From: Leucobacter chromiireducens
GTDB lineage: Bacteria; Actinomycetota; Actinomycetes; Actinomycetales; Microbacteriaceae
NCBI RefSeq assembly: GCF_003917135.1
Contig: NZ_RPDI01000011.1
Coordinates: forward strand, 1-64,000
Length of the DNA: 64,000 nt
Direction of reading: 5' to 3'
This document shows positions 23,797 to 32,318 of this stretch, one piece after another (position 1 is the first letter of the stretch; each line of letters opens with the position of its first letter). The notes below the pieces were generated by a model. The model ran no database searches, was not told the DNA's origin, and saw nothing but the letters and a program-made list of their open reading frames with translations. Position numbers and translations under genes: made by a program.

Positions 23797-25011
23797 TCAG
23801 GAATCGCGCAGGGCGTCCACCGGCTCGACGCGCGCGGCCTTGATAGCCGGGTAGCCGCCGGCGAGCAGGCCAACGAGTGCGCCGACCACCACGCCAACCG
23901 GCGCGGCCCAGATCGCGAGCACCGGCGTCCAGTTCTGGACGAGGCACACCCCGATGAGCGCGAACAGCCCCACCACGACCCCGATGAGGCCACCGAGCAC
24001 GCCAACGGTCACCGACTCCAGCATGAACTGTTGCGCGATGTCCCGGGTGCGCGCGCCGAGCGCGCGTCGCAGGCCGATCTCGCCGCGGCGCTCGGTGACG
24101 GAGAGCAGCGTCACGTTGGCGATGCCGATGCCGCCGCCGATGAGCGCAACGATGCCGATGGCGAGGAACAGGACGTTGATGTCCGACTCGACGCTCTCCT
24201 GCAGCGAGCTCGTGTTCGTCGGCGCACCCACCTTGAACGCGTCGGGCGAGTTCGGGTTGAGCGCGATGGGCGCCTGCTTCGCCACGACCGAGCCCGCGCC
24301 AACATCGATGCGAATGTCGAGGTTCTGCGCGGCGCCGAGCCCGAGTTCCGAGCGCGCGGTCTCGAGCGGCACGATCACCGCGTCGAGCAGATTCTCGCGG
24401 GTGCCGACCTTCCCGAGGATCCCGATCACCGTGTACGCGCGGCCGTCGACGAAGACGGCGGGTTGCCCGGTGACGCGGTTAACGCCCAGCCGCTTCGCGG
24501 CCTCAGCGCCGAGCACCGCCACGCGGTCGTGGCGCGCGTCGTGCCCGCTGTCGAAGAAGCGGCCAGCGCGGATCTTGCCCTGGACGACCTCGAGCAGCTC
24601 GGGGGACGCGGCGAGCACGGGCGGGGACGCCTTCTGCGACTCGGACGGATCCTTCACCTGCACGGCCTCGACCTCCAGCGAGGTGGGGAGCTTGCCGATG
24701 AGGGCGGCGCTCTCCACCCCGGCCAGCGGGGTCACGCGGTCGACGGCGTCCCACGGGAGCTTCGCCGTTGCGCGCTCCTTCCCGCCTGCGGCTTTGGCCG
24801 TGCCGGGCTCCACCGTCACGCGTGTGGCTGCGAGCGCGTCGAACTGCTGCGAGATCTGGCCAGCCGCGGTCTGTGCGAAGCCGATCGTCGCGACGAGGGA
24901 CGCGATGCCCAGCACGGTGCCGATGAGGGTGATCACGAGCCGCGATGGTCGCGACCCGATGCCTTCGAACGCCTCGTGGATCAGCGCGCGGAATGGGATG
25001 CGGCCGCTCAT
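23797..25011 (-). CDS. MacB-like ABC transporter permease (FtsX family)
   Basis: A 404-aa protein with one N-terminal membrane helix (LVITLIGTVLGIASLVATIGF), a periplasmic-type MacB_PCD domain of about 220 residues, and three C-terminal helices of the FtsX domain (IGIVALIGGGIGIANVTLLS; ERRGEIGLRRALGA is the cytoplasmic coupling loop). These mechanotransmission-type transporters drive extrusion of peptides or drugs together with an adaptor. It overlaps the ATPase gene by 4 bp, and that gene overlaps the adaptor gene by 4 bp, so the three form one complex. Confidence 0.92.
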   Translation of the reverse strand: MSGRIPFRALIHEAFEGIGSRPSRLVITLIGTVLGIASLVATIGFAQTAAGQISQQFDALAATRVTVEPGTAKAAGGKERATAKLPWDAVDRVTPLAGVESAALIGKLPTSLEVEAVQVKDPSESQKASPPVLAASPELLEVVQGKIRAGRFFDSGHDARHDRVAVLGAEAAKRLGVNRVTGQPAVFVDGRAYTVIGILGKVGTRENLLDAVIVPLETARSELGLGAAQNLDIRIDVGAGSVVAKQAPIALNPNSPDAFKVGAPTNTSSLQESVESDINVLFLAIGIVALIGGGIGIANVTLLSVTERRGEIGLRRALGARTRDIAQQFMLESVTVGVLGGLIGVVVGLFALIGVCLVQNWTPVLAIWAAPVGVVVGALVGLLAGGYPAIKAARVEPVDALRDS

Positions 25012-25865
25012 GCCAGCTCCTGCAGCTCGCCGTCGCTGATGCGCACGCGACGGCGCGCGGCCTCGGCTACCTTCGCGTCGTGGGTGATCATGACGACGGT
25101 GAGTCCGTCGGCACCGAGCTCATCAAACAGCCGCATGATCGAGCGTGAGTTCTCGCGGTCCAGGTTGCCGGTCGGCTCGTCGGCGAGGAGGAGCCGCGGG
25201 GAGGTGCAGACCGCGCGGGCGATGGCAACACGTTGCCGCTCGCCGCCGGACAACGTGTTCGGGGAGAAATCGACGCGGTGGCTCAGGCCGACGCGCTCCA
25301 GCGCGGCGCGGGCGAGCGGCTCGCGCTCTTCGCGGGTGAGGCCGGCATAGGTGCCAGCGAGCATGACGTTCTCGAGCACCGAGCGGGTGGGCATGAGGTG
25401 GAACGACTGGAACACGAAGCCGACGGCTCGCCCGCGCAGCGCGGAGCGCTGGTCGTCGCTCAGCTGCGCAACGTCGATTCCCTCGAACAGGAATGTGCCA
25501 GTGCTCGGGCGGTCGAGCAGTCCGAGCGTGTTGAGCATGGTCGACTTGCCCGATCCGGACGGGCCGACGATCGCGAGGTAGTCCCCGCGCTCGACAGAGA
25601 GGTTCACACCGCGGAGCGCGTTCACCGGCGGCGGGCCGGGGAAAAAGCGCGTGACCTCGTCGAGCTGCACGATCGGACCGTCGAAGTCCGGGTTGCCAGC
25701 AGCGAGCGCGCCGCCGTCGCTCTGCGCCTCGCGTGCGTTGGCGCGTGCGCGCTTCCGCGCGCGCCGCACGACGGCGCGGTCGGACTCGGCCTGCCGGCCT
25801 GGCGCCGGTTCTGGCTGCTCGGGTGCAGGATCGGTGTCCGCGAAGAGGGAATCGAGCGAGCTCAT
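25008..25865 (-). CDS. MacB-like ABC transporter ATPase
   Basis: A 285-aa ATPase of the LolD/MacB group. Walker A is GPSGSGKST, the signature [14 protein letters not shown], and Walker B LLLADEPTGNLD, with HD in MITHDAKV. An unusual Arg-rich N-terminal extension of about 60 residues (AVVRRARKRARANAREAQ) precedes the domain. It energises the adjacent FtsX-type permease. Both ends overlap neighbours by 4 bp, giving tight coupling. Confidence 0.94.
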   Translation of the reverse strand: MSSLDSLFADTDPAPEQPEPAPGRQAESDRAVVRRARKRARANAREAQSDGGALAAGNPDFDGPIVQLDEVTRFFPGPPPVNALRGVNLSVERGDYLAIVGPSGSGKSTMLNTLGLLDRPSTGTFLFEGIDVAQLSDDQRSALRGRAVGFVFQSFHLMPTRSVLENVMLAGTYAGLTREEREPLARAALERVGLSHRVDFSPNTLSGGERQRVAIARAVCTSPRLLLADEPTGNLDRENSRSIMRLFDELGADGLTVVMITHDAKVAEAARRRVRISDGELQELA

Positions 25866-27418
25866 CGACCGACCACGACGCGGGCACCCGCGGCGATCCG
25901 CGAGTCCTCGGAGCTGATCTCGACGTATCCGTCGGCCGCGAGCCCGGTCTTCACGGTCACGATCTCGGTCTCCGCGTCTGCGCCCTGGTCCTCGGAGACG
26001 AGCAGCTCAACGCGGTCCTCGCCGCTCGATCCAGCGGAGAGTGCGGCGATCGGCACCGCGAGCACCTCGCCGTCGGTCGCGGCAACGGGCACGCGCACGC
26101 GCACGTTGGTGCCGCGCAGCGCGTCGATCTGCTCCGGCTTCAGGTCGACGGGGGTGAGGCGCACGGTGTAGCGAGTGGAGTCCCCACCGCCGGCACCGCC
26201 AGCACCGCCGGCACCGCCCCCTCCGGAGCCGTCGCCGCCGTCGCCGCCCTCACCGTCGCCGCCCGACTTCGCGCTCTTGGGTGCGACGATCTGCGTCACC
26301 TTCGCGTTCAGGTCGGTGCCGTCGGGGCCGGGGTACGTTGCGATGAGCCCCTCGCTCAGCAGCTCGGCGTCCTGCTTGGAGATGCTGCCCTCGATGGTCA
26401 GGGTCGCGCCCGACACGGTCATGGGCGAGCCGGAGAGGATGTCGCCGCGTGCTACCGAGACCTCATCGACGCGGCGGGGGAGGCCACCGAGGAAGAGCGC
26501 CTCGCTCGACGGCAGCGTGGGTAGCACGCCCTGCTGCGCGGTCGCGAGCGCCTCCTGCGCGTCGACGAGCGCGTCGTTCGCGGAGGTGACGGCTGCCTGC
26601 TCTGAGAGCACGTTCTTCGCGCCACCGTCGCTCGCCTCCTGCAGCGCGGCCTGCGCCTGCGCGAGCTGCACCCCGGCGTCGCGCGCCGCGCGCTCGGCAC
26701 TCTGCAGCGCGTCCTGTGCTTCAGCGCCGCCCGCGGCGGCCGAGTAGCCGATCTGCTCGTAGAGCGCGCCGAGCGCGGTCGCCGTGTCGTATTCGAAGAC
26801 GTCGGACGCGGTGTCGCCGGCCCAGAACCCCATGCCGTCAAGCGCGGTCTTCAGCTGGGTGACGTCGGGTCCCCGCATGCCGATGCTGAGCGAACGGTAC
26901 GCGGGGAGCGTGCCAGGCAGCACGATGACGGGCCGGCCGGCAACCTCAAGGGCGATGTTCGCGGCTTTGAAGACCGTACCGACCTCAGGAACATGGCCCG
27001 TGACGACGGGTCGGTCCTCGGAGCCCGCGGCGTCGATACTGACGCTCACGGCGTCGGCATAGGTCACTTCGCCGCGCGTCACGACGGTGTTCTCCAGTTC
27101 GCGCTCCTCGACCGGGGCCGTGACCGGCCCGGCCTTCGGCGGCGCAGTGCGTGCGGCGAGCTCGGCGGGGGAGACGATGAACTGCATCACGGCAACGCCG
27201 ATCAGCAGTGAGACGACCGCGACCGCGGCGATGAGGCCGACGAGCCGGGTTCCAGACCAGTTTCCCCGCAGCCCGCGACGCGCACGCCCCGGTGCGGCGT
27301 CTGCGCCGTCGCTCGATGGTTCGTCCGCCTCGGTGAGGCCGGCCGAGGTGACCGTCGAGTCGGCATGCTGCTGCGCCGCCCGGGCACGCTTGCGCTTCGG
27401 GCGCTGGGGGAACTTCAC
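25862..27418 (-). CDS. HlyD/MacA-like adaptor with a peptidoglycan-binding domain
   Basis: A 518-aa membrane-fusion-type protein. A basic cytoplasmic N-terminus of about 60 residues leads to one helix (LVGLIAAVAVVSLLIGVAVM); then come a lipoyl-type beta region, a PG_binding_1-like module (SLSIGMRGPDVTQLKTALDGM), an Ala-rich coiled coil (about 220-310), a second beta region, and a Gly/Asp-rich linker near residues 395-425. The order matches actinobacterial adaptors that couple MacB-like transporters to the cell wall. The permease and ATPase follow with 4-bp overlaps; the lipoprotein gene lies 5 bp upstream, so the operon starts further upstream. Confidence 0.88.
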   Translation of the reverse strand: MKFPQRPKRKRARAAQQHADSTVTSAGLTEADEPSSDGADAAPGRARRGLRGNWSGTRLVGLIAAVAVVSLLIGVAVMQFIVSPAELAARTAPPKAGPVTAPVEERELENTVVTRGEVTYADAVSVSIDAAGSEDRPVVTGHVPEVGTVFKAANIALEVAGRPVIVLPGTLPAYRSLSIGMRGPDVTQLKTALDGMGFWAGDTASDVFEYDTATALGALYEQIGYSAAAGGAEAQDALQSAERAARDAGVQLAQAQAALQEASDGGAKNVLSEQAAVTSANDALVDAQEALATAQQGVLPTLPSSEALFLGGLPRRVDEVSVARGDILSGSPMTVSGATLTIEGSISKQDAELLSEGLIATYPGPDGTDLNAKVTQIVAPKSAKSGGDGEGGDGGDGSGGGGAGGAGGAGGGDSTRYTVRLTPVDLKPEQIDALRGTNVRVRVPVAATDGEVLAVPIAALSAGSSGEDRVELLVSEDQGADAETEIVTVKTGLAADGYVEISSEDSRIAAGARVVVGR

Positions 27419-27423
27419 CGGAG

Positions 27424-28449
27424 TTAGTCCTTCGTCTTCGTGCTGTGCTTTGAGGTCAGTGCTTCGAGCTCGGACTTGTGCTCGTCAACGAACTTCTGCT
27501 GCGCGTCGAACATGATCTTCTGCTCGGTCTTTTCGAAATCGACCTTCTTCTTGCAGCTGAGGTCTGCGGTGGCCATCTCGATCTCGCGCTTCTGGAACTC
27601 GTCCTTCTGCTTTTTGCTCGGCTCCTTGTACTCCTCATCCGTGGAGCCACCCAGGCCGTAGTACTCCTCGTTCATGGAGTTCTGCGCAGTCATGGGGGAC
27701 GTGAGGTCAGGGTAGCCCGCCTCAGCCATGCAGTCTGACCACTTCGCGTTGAGCTTTTCGATCTCCGGGGCGGGGTTCTCCTCGTCCCACATGCCGCTGT
27801 ACATCTCGTTCATCGCGGCGAAGAGATCAGCGAACTCAGGGTCCTCGTAGGCCGCGGCCATGTCGCCGTTCACCTCGTGCTGTGCGGCGCCGTAGCAGCC
27901 CTCTTGCGTCCAGTCGCTCTGGTAGCTGCCGCTCTCTTCCATCTCGGCCATCTGTTCTTCGGTGGGGCCGGTGCCGTGGAGGGTCTCGTAGTAGGCCTGT
28001 TGCTCGGACTCGCTGAGGGACTCTACATAGTCCTGGTTCGGATCCACCCACTCCTCGCTGGGATCCTCGGTCTGATCGTTCATGCCAGGCCAGTTGACGA
28101 TGCCGTAGCCGTACTCCTTGACGAACTCCTCGCTGCCCCAGACCGGGCCGTCCTGCTCGTCTTCCGAGCTGATCACCACGCCGCCTGACTGCGTGTTGGG
28201 CTTGTATTCGAAGCCCTCCTTCGTCATGCACTCGGCGACGAGCTCTTCGATCTTCAGCTGATCCTTGTCGAGCTTTTCCTGCGTGTACTCCTCGCCGTCC
28301 CAGAGCACGGAGAGGTACTTGTCGAGTGGCCCCTCCTCGATCTCAGCGCTCGTACCTTCGGACGAGCTGCTGCAGCCGGTGAGCACCAGTGCCGTCAGCG
28401 CGATGGTAGCGGGAAGCCAGATCCGTGCGGAACGCGTGCGTGAAGTCAT
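27424..28449 (-). CDS. Acidic, cysteine-containing lipoprotein heading the MacAB-like operon
   Basis: A 341-aa protein with a signal peptide ending in LVLTGCSSSS, so lipid-anchored. The mature part is rich in Glu, Tyr and Met and contains spaced cysteines: AECMTKEGFEY, QEGCYGAAQHEV, SDCMAEAGYPDL and LSCKKKVDF, suggesting two disulfides. A charged helical C-terminus (about 270-341) is rich in Lys and Glu. No named domain is recognised. It lies 5 bp before the adaptor gene and is likely co-expressed, which suggests a substrate-binding or lid role for the exporter. The codon use is less GC-rich than in neighbours. Confidence 0.8.
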   Translation of the reverse strand: MTSRTRSARIWLPATIALTALVLTGCSSSSEGTSAEIEEGPLDKYLSVLWDGEEYTQEKLDKDQLKIEELVAECMTKEGFEYKPNTQSGGVVISSEDEQDGPVWGSEEFVKEYGYGIVNWPGMNDQTEDPSEEWVDPNQDYVESLSESEQQAYYETLHGTGPTEEQMAEMEESGSYQSDWTQEGCYGAAQHEVNGDMAAAYEDPEFADLFAAMNEMYSGMWDEENPAPEIEKLNAKWSDCMAEAGYPDLTSPMTAQNSMNEEYYGLGGSTDEEYKEPSKKQKDEFQKREIEMATADLSCKKKVDFEKTEQKIMFDAQQKFVDEHKSELEALTSKHSTKTKD

Positions 28450-28472
28450 GCCACCTCATAGTGTGAGTAGGT

Positions 28473-28494
28473 CGTTGCGGCGCGCGCCGCAACG
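28473..28494. promoter_or_regulatory. 22-bp perfect palindrome upstream of the lipoprotein-exporter operon
   Basis: The 22 bases read the same on both strands with no loop (arm CGTTGCGGCGC). The palindrome lies 24-45 bp upstream of the lipoprotein start, in the promoter zone. A dimeric regulator site is the natural reading. No other copy was noticed in the window. Confidence 0.6.
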
Positions 28495-28680
28495 GGGTCG
28501 AGTAATTCGTCAAGTTAGCACAGCCGTCTCACGCTGCGTGCGGTTTTCCACAAGGTCGGTACCGGGGTACCACGAATGGAGTAGATCGCGGTGCCGCGCC
28601 GCTACTGAGGGCTGCGCTCAGCGCAGGTTATGCGTGGTGCCGGCCGCGGCGCATCCCTCGGGCGAGGGGGCACCCCGACC

Positions 28681-28686
28681 TATACT
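28681..28686 (+). promoter_or_regulatory. -10 element before the kinase operon
   Basis: TATACT lies seven bases before an ATG at 28694. The about 230 bp upstream of it, back to the lipoprotein start, contain no gene; the palindrome at 28473-28494 is the only feature seen. Confidence 0.6.
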
Positions 28687-28693
28687 TGACACC

Positions 28694-28768
28694 ATGCAGA
28701 CCCCGCAGTTTGGCGCTGATCAGGCGTCTCTCTCCAGTTCGCGCCGTGCGCATGTCCGACTCCGCTGA
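28694..28768 (+). CDS. Possible leaderless 24-codon leader peptide
   Basis: An ATG seven bases after TATACT opens a 24-codon frame (MQTPQFGADQASLSSSRR...) ending in TGA at 28766-28768. The kinase start codon at 28752 lies inside its last codons in another frame and has no clear ribosome site, so translation of this short frame could deliver ribosomes to the kinase. The peptide itself has no recognisable feature; the call rests on position only. Confidence 0.4.
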   Translation: MQTPQFGADQASLSSSRRAHVRLR

Positions 28769-30035
28769 GCGAGCGACCCCGGGCTGGTCACTCCCAGCTT
28801 GGGCGGAGCGCTCACCCGTCCTCGCGAGGGTGATGCGCTGGCTGCTCGGCTCACGCTTTGTCGATCCACCCATTCGCGGTTTCGCGCTGCTGCTGGGGCT
28901 GTCGACCCTCCTGCCCTCCGCTGCGGAAAGCTCGGACCCGCTGTACCTCGTCTTCCACTACGCCTCCGGGCTGCTCATCATCGCGAGCGCGTTCGCGCCG
29001 CTCGCGAGCGGCGCGGTCGCGGCGGCACTCTTCGTCGTGTTCCTCATGGTGTTCCCCGAATACCTCAACCCGTTCTCCACCGCGCTCGAGTTCGCCTCCG
29101 GGCTCCTGCTTGTCGCGTTCGCGTGGCGCTGGTCGCTCGTCATGCTCGGCGTGCTCATCGGGGCCGGCTGGTTGGCGCGGACGTTCGCGCCGGACACCGT
29201 GATGCCGCTCGGGATGCAGCTCTACTCGTGGGCGTACATCGCCCTGCTCGGCGCGGCGGCCTGCCTCGTCGAGATGCGGATCCGCCGCGAGATCACCGCG
29301 CGCGAGCGGAACGCGCGCGAGCACGAGCGCGAGTTGCAGCGCATGCGCCTCGGCGTCGCGACCGATGTGCACGACACGGTGTCGCACGGCCTCGCGACGC
29401 AGCTCGCGATCGTTCGCCTGCTCGCGGTCGAGCAGGATCGCGGCGAGTCCCAGCGCATGCTCGGCGAGCTCGCGGTGCGCACCGAGAGCGCGCAGGACGA
29501 GCTCCGCGCCCTCCTGTCCGGGCTGCACGGCGGTGCCGGATCCGGCGCGTCAGCGCTGCCCGTCGGCGCCGCAGAACTGCGCAGCGCCGTTGCGCGCCTC
29601 GGTGAGGCCGCTGCGGCCGGCGGCTCGCGCATCAACGCGCACTACGGGGAGCTGCCCGAGGTGCTGAGTCAGGACGCGCTCGACGACGCCGTGCTGGTGC
29701 TCCGCGAGCTCGTGACGAACATCATCAAGCACGCAGCCGGGTCGGGGGAGCGCGAGCTCAGCGTCGACACGGTCACCGACGCGCGCGGGAGCTGGCTGCT
29801 CCTGCAGTCGGAGAATCCCGTTGCCCAGTCGGTCACCCAGGTGCCGTGGAGCCTCTCGGCCCGCGTCGCCCAGCGCGGCGGGATCTGCGAAGCGGAGACG
29901 CGCGCCTCCCGCTACCGGGTTCGCGTGCTCCTGCCGCTCGCGGGCGCGCAGCAGCAGGCCGCGGGAGCCGGCGCCGATTCGTCCCCCGAACGGGGGATGC
30001 CGGATCCCGGGAAGGTCGATGAAATGAGGGTGTGA
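28752..30035 (+). CDS. Two-component sensor histidine kinase (NarL-type, HisKA_3)
   Basis: A 427-aa kinase. Residues about 40-180 form five or so membrane helices with short loops and no large sensor domain; then a coiled segment (RRRIRREITARERNARE region) leads to DVHDTVSHGLA, where His207 is the phospho-acceptor. The ATPase region has an N box (ELVTNIIKHA), but the Asp-Asn-Gly and following glycine-rich boxes are not recognisable in LLLQSENPVAQSVTQVPWS, so the ATP lid is degenerate or rebuilt. The ATG at 28752 is preferred because the frame upstream lies in the promoter. The last codons overlap the small secreted protein gene, and the response regulator follows. Confidence 0.85.
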   Translation: MSDSAERATPGWSLPAWAERSPVLARVMRWLLGSRFVDPPIRGFALLLGLSTLLPSAAESSDPLYLVFHYASGLLIIASAFAPLASGAVAAALFVVFLMVFPEYLNPFSTALEFASGLLLVAFAWRWSLVMLGVLIGAGWLARTFAPDTVMPLGMQLYSWAYIALLGAAACLVEMRIRREITARERNAREHERELQRMRLGVATDVHDTVSHGLATQLAIVRLLAVEQDRGESQRMLGELAVRTESAQDELRALLSGLHGGAGSGASALPVGAAELRSAVARLGEAAAAGGSRINAHYGELPEVLSQDALDDAVLVLRELVTNIIKHAAGSGERELSVDTVTDARGSWLLLQSENPVAQSVTQVPWSLSARVAQRGGICEAETRASRYRVRVLLPLAGAQQQAAGAGADSSPERGMPDPGKVDEMRV

Positions 30036-30337
30036 AGCCCCTCAGCATTGCACTCGCCGCGCCCCTCCGTGCCGCCGCGCTCCGTGCCAGCGCGCTCTGC
30101 GTCACCGCCGCCTGCCTCACTGCCCTCTGCGCGATCGGCGTGGTGGCCCAGCCCGCCGCCGCGGTCGTCACGACGGAGGCCAGCCAGACCGAGGCGAGTC
30201 AGACCGAGGTCACCCAGACCGAGGACGAGATCCCCGGCGATCCGTATGCTGGCCAGGAGAACGTCCTCGCCACGGTCGCTGAGTGCAAGTTCTGGTTCGT
30301 CCACAACAAGCCCCTGTATCGGAAGTACTGCCTGTGA
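30032..30337 (+). CDS. Small secreted two-cysteine protein between kinase and regulator
   Basis: A 101-aa protein starting at a GTG that overlaps the kinase stop (GTGTGA). The N-terminus is a long Ala/Leu-rich signal peptide with a possible cleavage after QPAAA (about residue 44). Then come imperfect repeats of (E)ASQT/EVTQT, an acidic stretch (EDEIPGDPYAGQ), and a basic aromatic C-terminus CKFWFVHNKPLYRKYCL with Cys85 and Cys100. Its stop overlaps the response-regulator start (GTGA). No family is recognised. Position in the operon and the two terminal cysteines suggest an exported ligand or a modulator of the kinase; this is inference. Confidence 0.75.
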   Translation: MKPLSIALAAPLRAAALRASALCVTAACLTALCAIGVVAQPAAAVVTTEASQTEASQTEVTQTEDEIPGDPYAGQENVLATVAECKFWFVHNKPLYRKYCL

Positions 30338-31029
30338 GCATCAACGCCCCAGCCGCCGCGCACGCGCCGGTCGCCGCGCAGGAACCGCTGCGCGTGCTCG
30401 TCGTCGACGACGACCCGTGGACCACGCGCGCCGTGGTGCACGCGCTCGCGGGCGATCCCGGGCTGCGCCCGCTCCTTCCCGTGCACAGCGGGGAGGCCGC
30501 CGTCGCGGCGTACGAGGAGCATCGCCCCGACGTCGTGCTCATGGACCTCAGCATGCCGCCGGGGATGAGCGGGATCGAGGCCACGGCGCTCATCAGGCGC
30601 ATCGATCCCGGCGCCTGCGTCGTCGTGCTCACGACGGTGTCGCCCGGACCAGGGGTGGCGCGCGCGCTCGAGGCCGGTGCGATCTGCGCGCTGCAGAAGA
30701 CCGCACCGCCAGACACGCTGTGCGCGGCCGTGAAGCTCGCCGCCGACGGCGGTGCCCCGACGCTCCTGAAGCGCCTCGCGAGCGACATCTCAATCGCGGG
30801 GGATCCGCTCCCCGACGCGCCGATCGTCGCGCCGGTGCTGACGCCGGCCGAGTACGCGATCCTGCGGCTCGTGTGCGAGGGGCGCAGCTACGAGGAGATC
30901 GGCGAGCAGCAGGGAATCACGGTGTGGACCGCGAAGTCGCACGTCAAGCGGCTCCGCGAGAAGCTCGCCGCCGAGAACCTCGCGCAGCTCGTGGTGCGCG
31001 CCCTGCAGTTCAGCTTCATCGGGGGATGA
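30334..31029 (+). CDS. Response regulator, NarL/LuxR type
   Basis: A 231-aa regulator. The receiver domain has the acidic pair in VVDDDPWTT, phospho-acceptor Asp71 in VLMDLSMP, the switch Thr/Ser in VVLTTVS, and Lys in ALQKTAPPD. A linker leads to the LuxR helix-turn-helix (LTPAEYAILRLVCEGRSYEE then GITVWTAKSHVKRLREKL). GTG 30334 overlaps the preceding stop, so it is translationally coupled to the small secreted protein and kinase. It is convergent with metX, with only 26 GC-rich bases between the stops. Confidence 0.92.
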   Translation: MSINAPAAAHAPVAAQEPLRVLVVDDDPWTTRAVVHALAGDPGLRPLLPVHSGEAAVAAYEEHRPDVVLMDLSMPPGMSGIEATALIRRIDPGACVVVLTTVSPGPGVARALEAGAICALQKTAPPDTLCAAVKLAADGGAPTLLKRLASDISIAGDPLPDAPIVAPVLTPAEYAILRLVCEGRSYEEIGEQQGITVWTAKSHVKRLREKLAAENLAQLVVRALQFSFIGG

Positions 31030-31055
31030 GCGCGGCGCGCGAGCGCCGCAGCGCC

Positions 31056-32270
31056 TCAGCGCGCCGGCGTGTCGATGAGCCGGGAGAGCTGCGCTCCGAC
31101 GCGCTCGAACTCGATCAGGAACGCGTCGTGGCCGAACGGTGAATCAATGCGCGTGGCCTGATCCCCATCGAGACTCCCCGGGGTGTGCCGCGCGATCTCG
31201 TCCTGCCCGTCGATGGTGAACAGGCGGTCGCTCGGGATCCCGATGACGAGCGTCGGGAGATCGAGGGTCGCGAGTGCTGCGCGCACGCCCCCGCGCCCGC
31301 GCCCAACGTCGTGCGAGTTCATCGCCTGCACGAGCGTGACGTAGCTGCCGGCATCGAAGCGGCGGGTGAATTTGTTCCCGTGGAAGTCGAGGTACGACTC
31401 GACGGCGAAGCGGCCGCCGCCGCCGAGCGGGCTCACCGCGGACTGCCACGACCGGCCGAAACGCTCGTCGAGCTCGGTGTTGCTGCGGTAGTTCAGGAGC
31501 GCCAGCCGGCGCGCAGTCGCGAGGCCGTGGTGCGGGCCGACGCCGTCAGGGGCGTCGTAGTAGTTGCCGTCGCGGTAGCTCGGATCCGAGCGGATCGCCT
31601 CGAGCTGCACGAGGTTCAGCCCGATCTGGTCCGCGGTCGTGACGGGCGGCGCGGCGATCACCGCGAGCCGGTCGACACGGTCGCGATGGGTGAGGCCCCA
31701 CTCGAGCGCGTGCATCCCGCCCATCGAACCGCCGATCACGGTGTGGAAGCGCGCGATGCCGAGCGCGTCGGCGAAGCGCGCCGTCGCCTCGACCTGATCC
31801 CGGATCGTGAGGTAGGGGAAGCTGCCGCCCCACTCCTGCCCGGCTGGGGAGAGCGATGCTGGGCCGGTGCTGCCCTGGCAGCCGCCCAGCACGTTCGGGG
31901 CGACGATGCAGAAGCGGTCGGTGTCGAGCGGGCGCCCCGGCCCGACGATCTCGGTCCACCAGCCGTCCGTTGGGTGCCCGGGCCCTGCCGAGCCGACGAG
32001 GTGACTGTCGCCGGTCAGCGCGTGGAAGACGAGGATCGCGTTGTCACGCGCCTCGTTCAGCTCGCCGAACGTCTCGTACGCGATCCGCACGGCCGGCAGT
32101 TCGCCGCCGAACTCCGGCTGGAACGCGCCGATCGACACGAACTTCCGCGCGCCGACGGGGTCGCCGTCTCGCCACGCGCCCGAGATCGGAGGGCGACCCA
32201 TGAGCGCGCGCAGCTGCGCATCGGTGATGAAGTCTGTGGGGAACGAATCCTCAGGGGTCTGCCAGTCCAT
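31056..32270 (-). CDS. metX: Homoserine O-acetyltransferase
   Basis: A 404-aa alpha/beta-hydrolase enzyme. The nucleophile elbow is GGSMGGMHALEWGL; ALTGDSHLVG and NVLGGCQGSTGP are family landmarks; the C-terminal Asp and His (GHDAFLIE) complete the triad. It acetylates homoserine from acetyl-CoA to start methionine synthesis by direct sulfhydrylation. The only reasonable start is ATG 32270, which has GAGGAG unusually close (two bases). It lies downstream of metY on the same strand with a strong hairpin between them, so it may have its own promoter or be attenuated. Confidence 0.95.
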   Translation of the reverse strand: MDWQTPEDSFPTDFITDAQLRALMGRPPISGAWRDGDPVGARKFVSIGAFQPEFGGELPAVRIAYETFGELNEARDNAILVFHALTGDSHLVGSAGPGHPTDGWWTEIVGPGRPLDTDRFCIVAPNVLGGCQGSTGPASLSPAGQEWGGSFPYLTIRDQVEATARFADALGIARFHTVIGGSMGGMHALEWGLTHRDRVDRLAVIAAPPVTTADQIGLNLVQLEAIRSDPSYRDGNYYDAPDGVGPHHGLATARRLALLNYRSNTELDERFGRSWQSAVSPLGGGGRFAVESYLDFHGNKFTRRFDAGSYVTLVQAMNSHDVGRGRGGVRAALATLDLPTLVIGIPSDRLFTIDGQDEIARHTPGSLDGDQATRIDSPFGHDAFLIEFERVGAQLSRLIDTPAR

Positions 32271-32318
32271 AGCTCCTCATTGTGCCCGGCTCGCGGACGC
32301 GGCGGGCGAATATTACGA

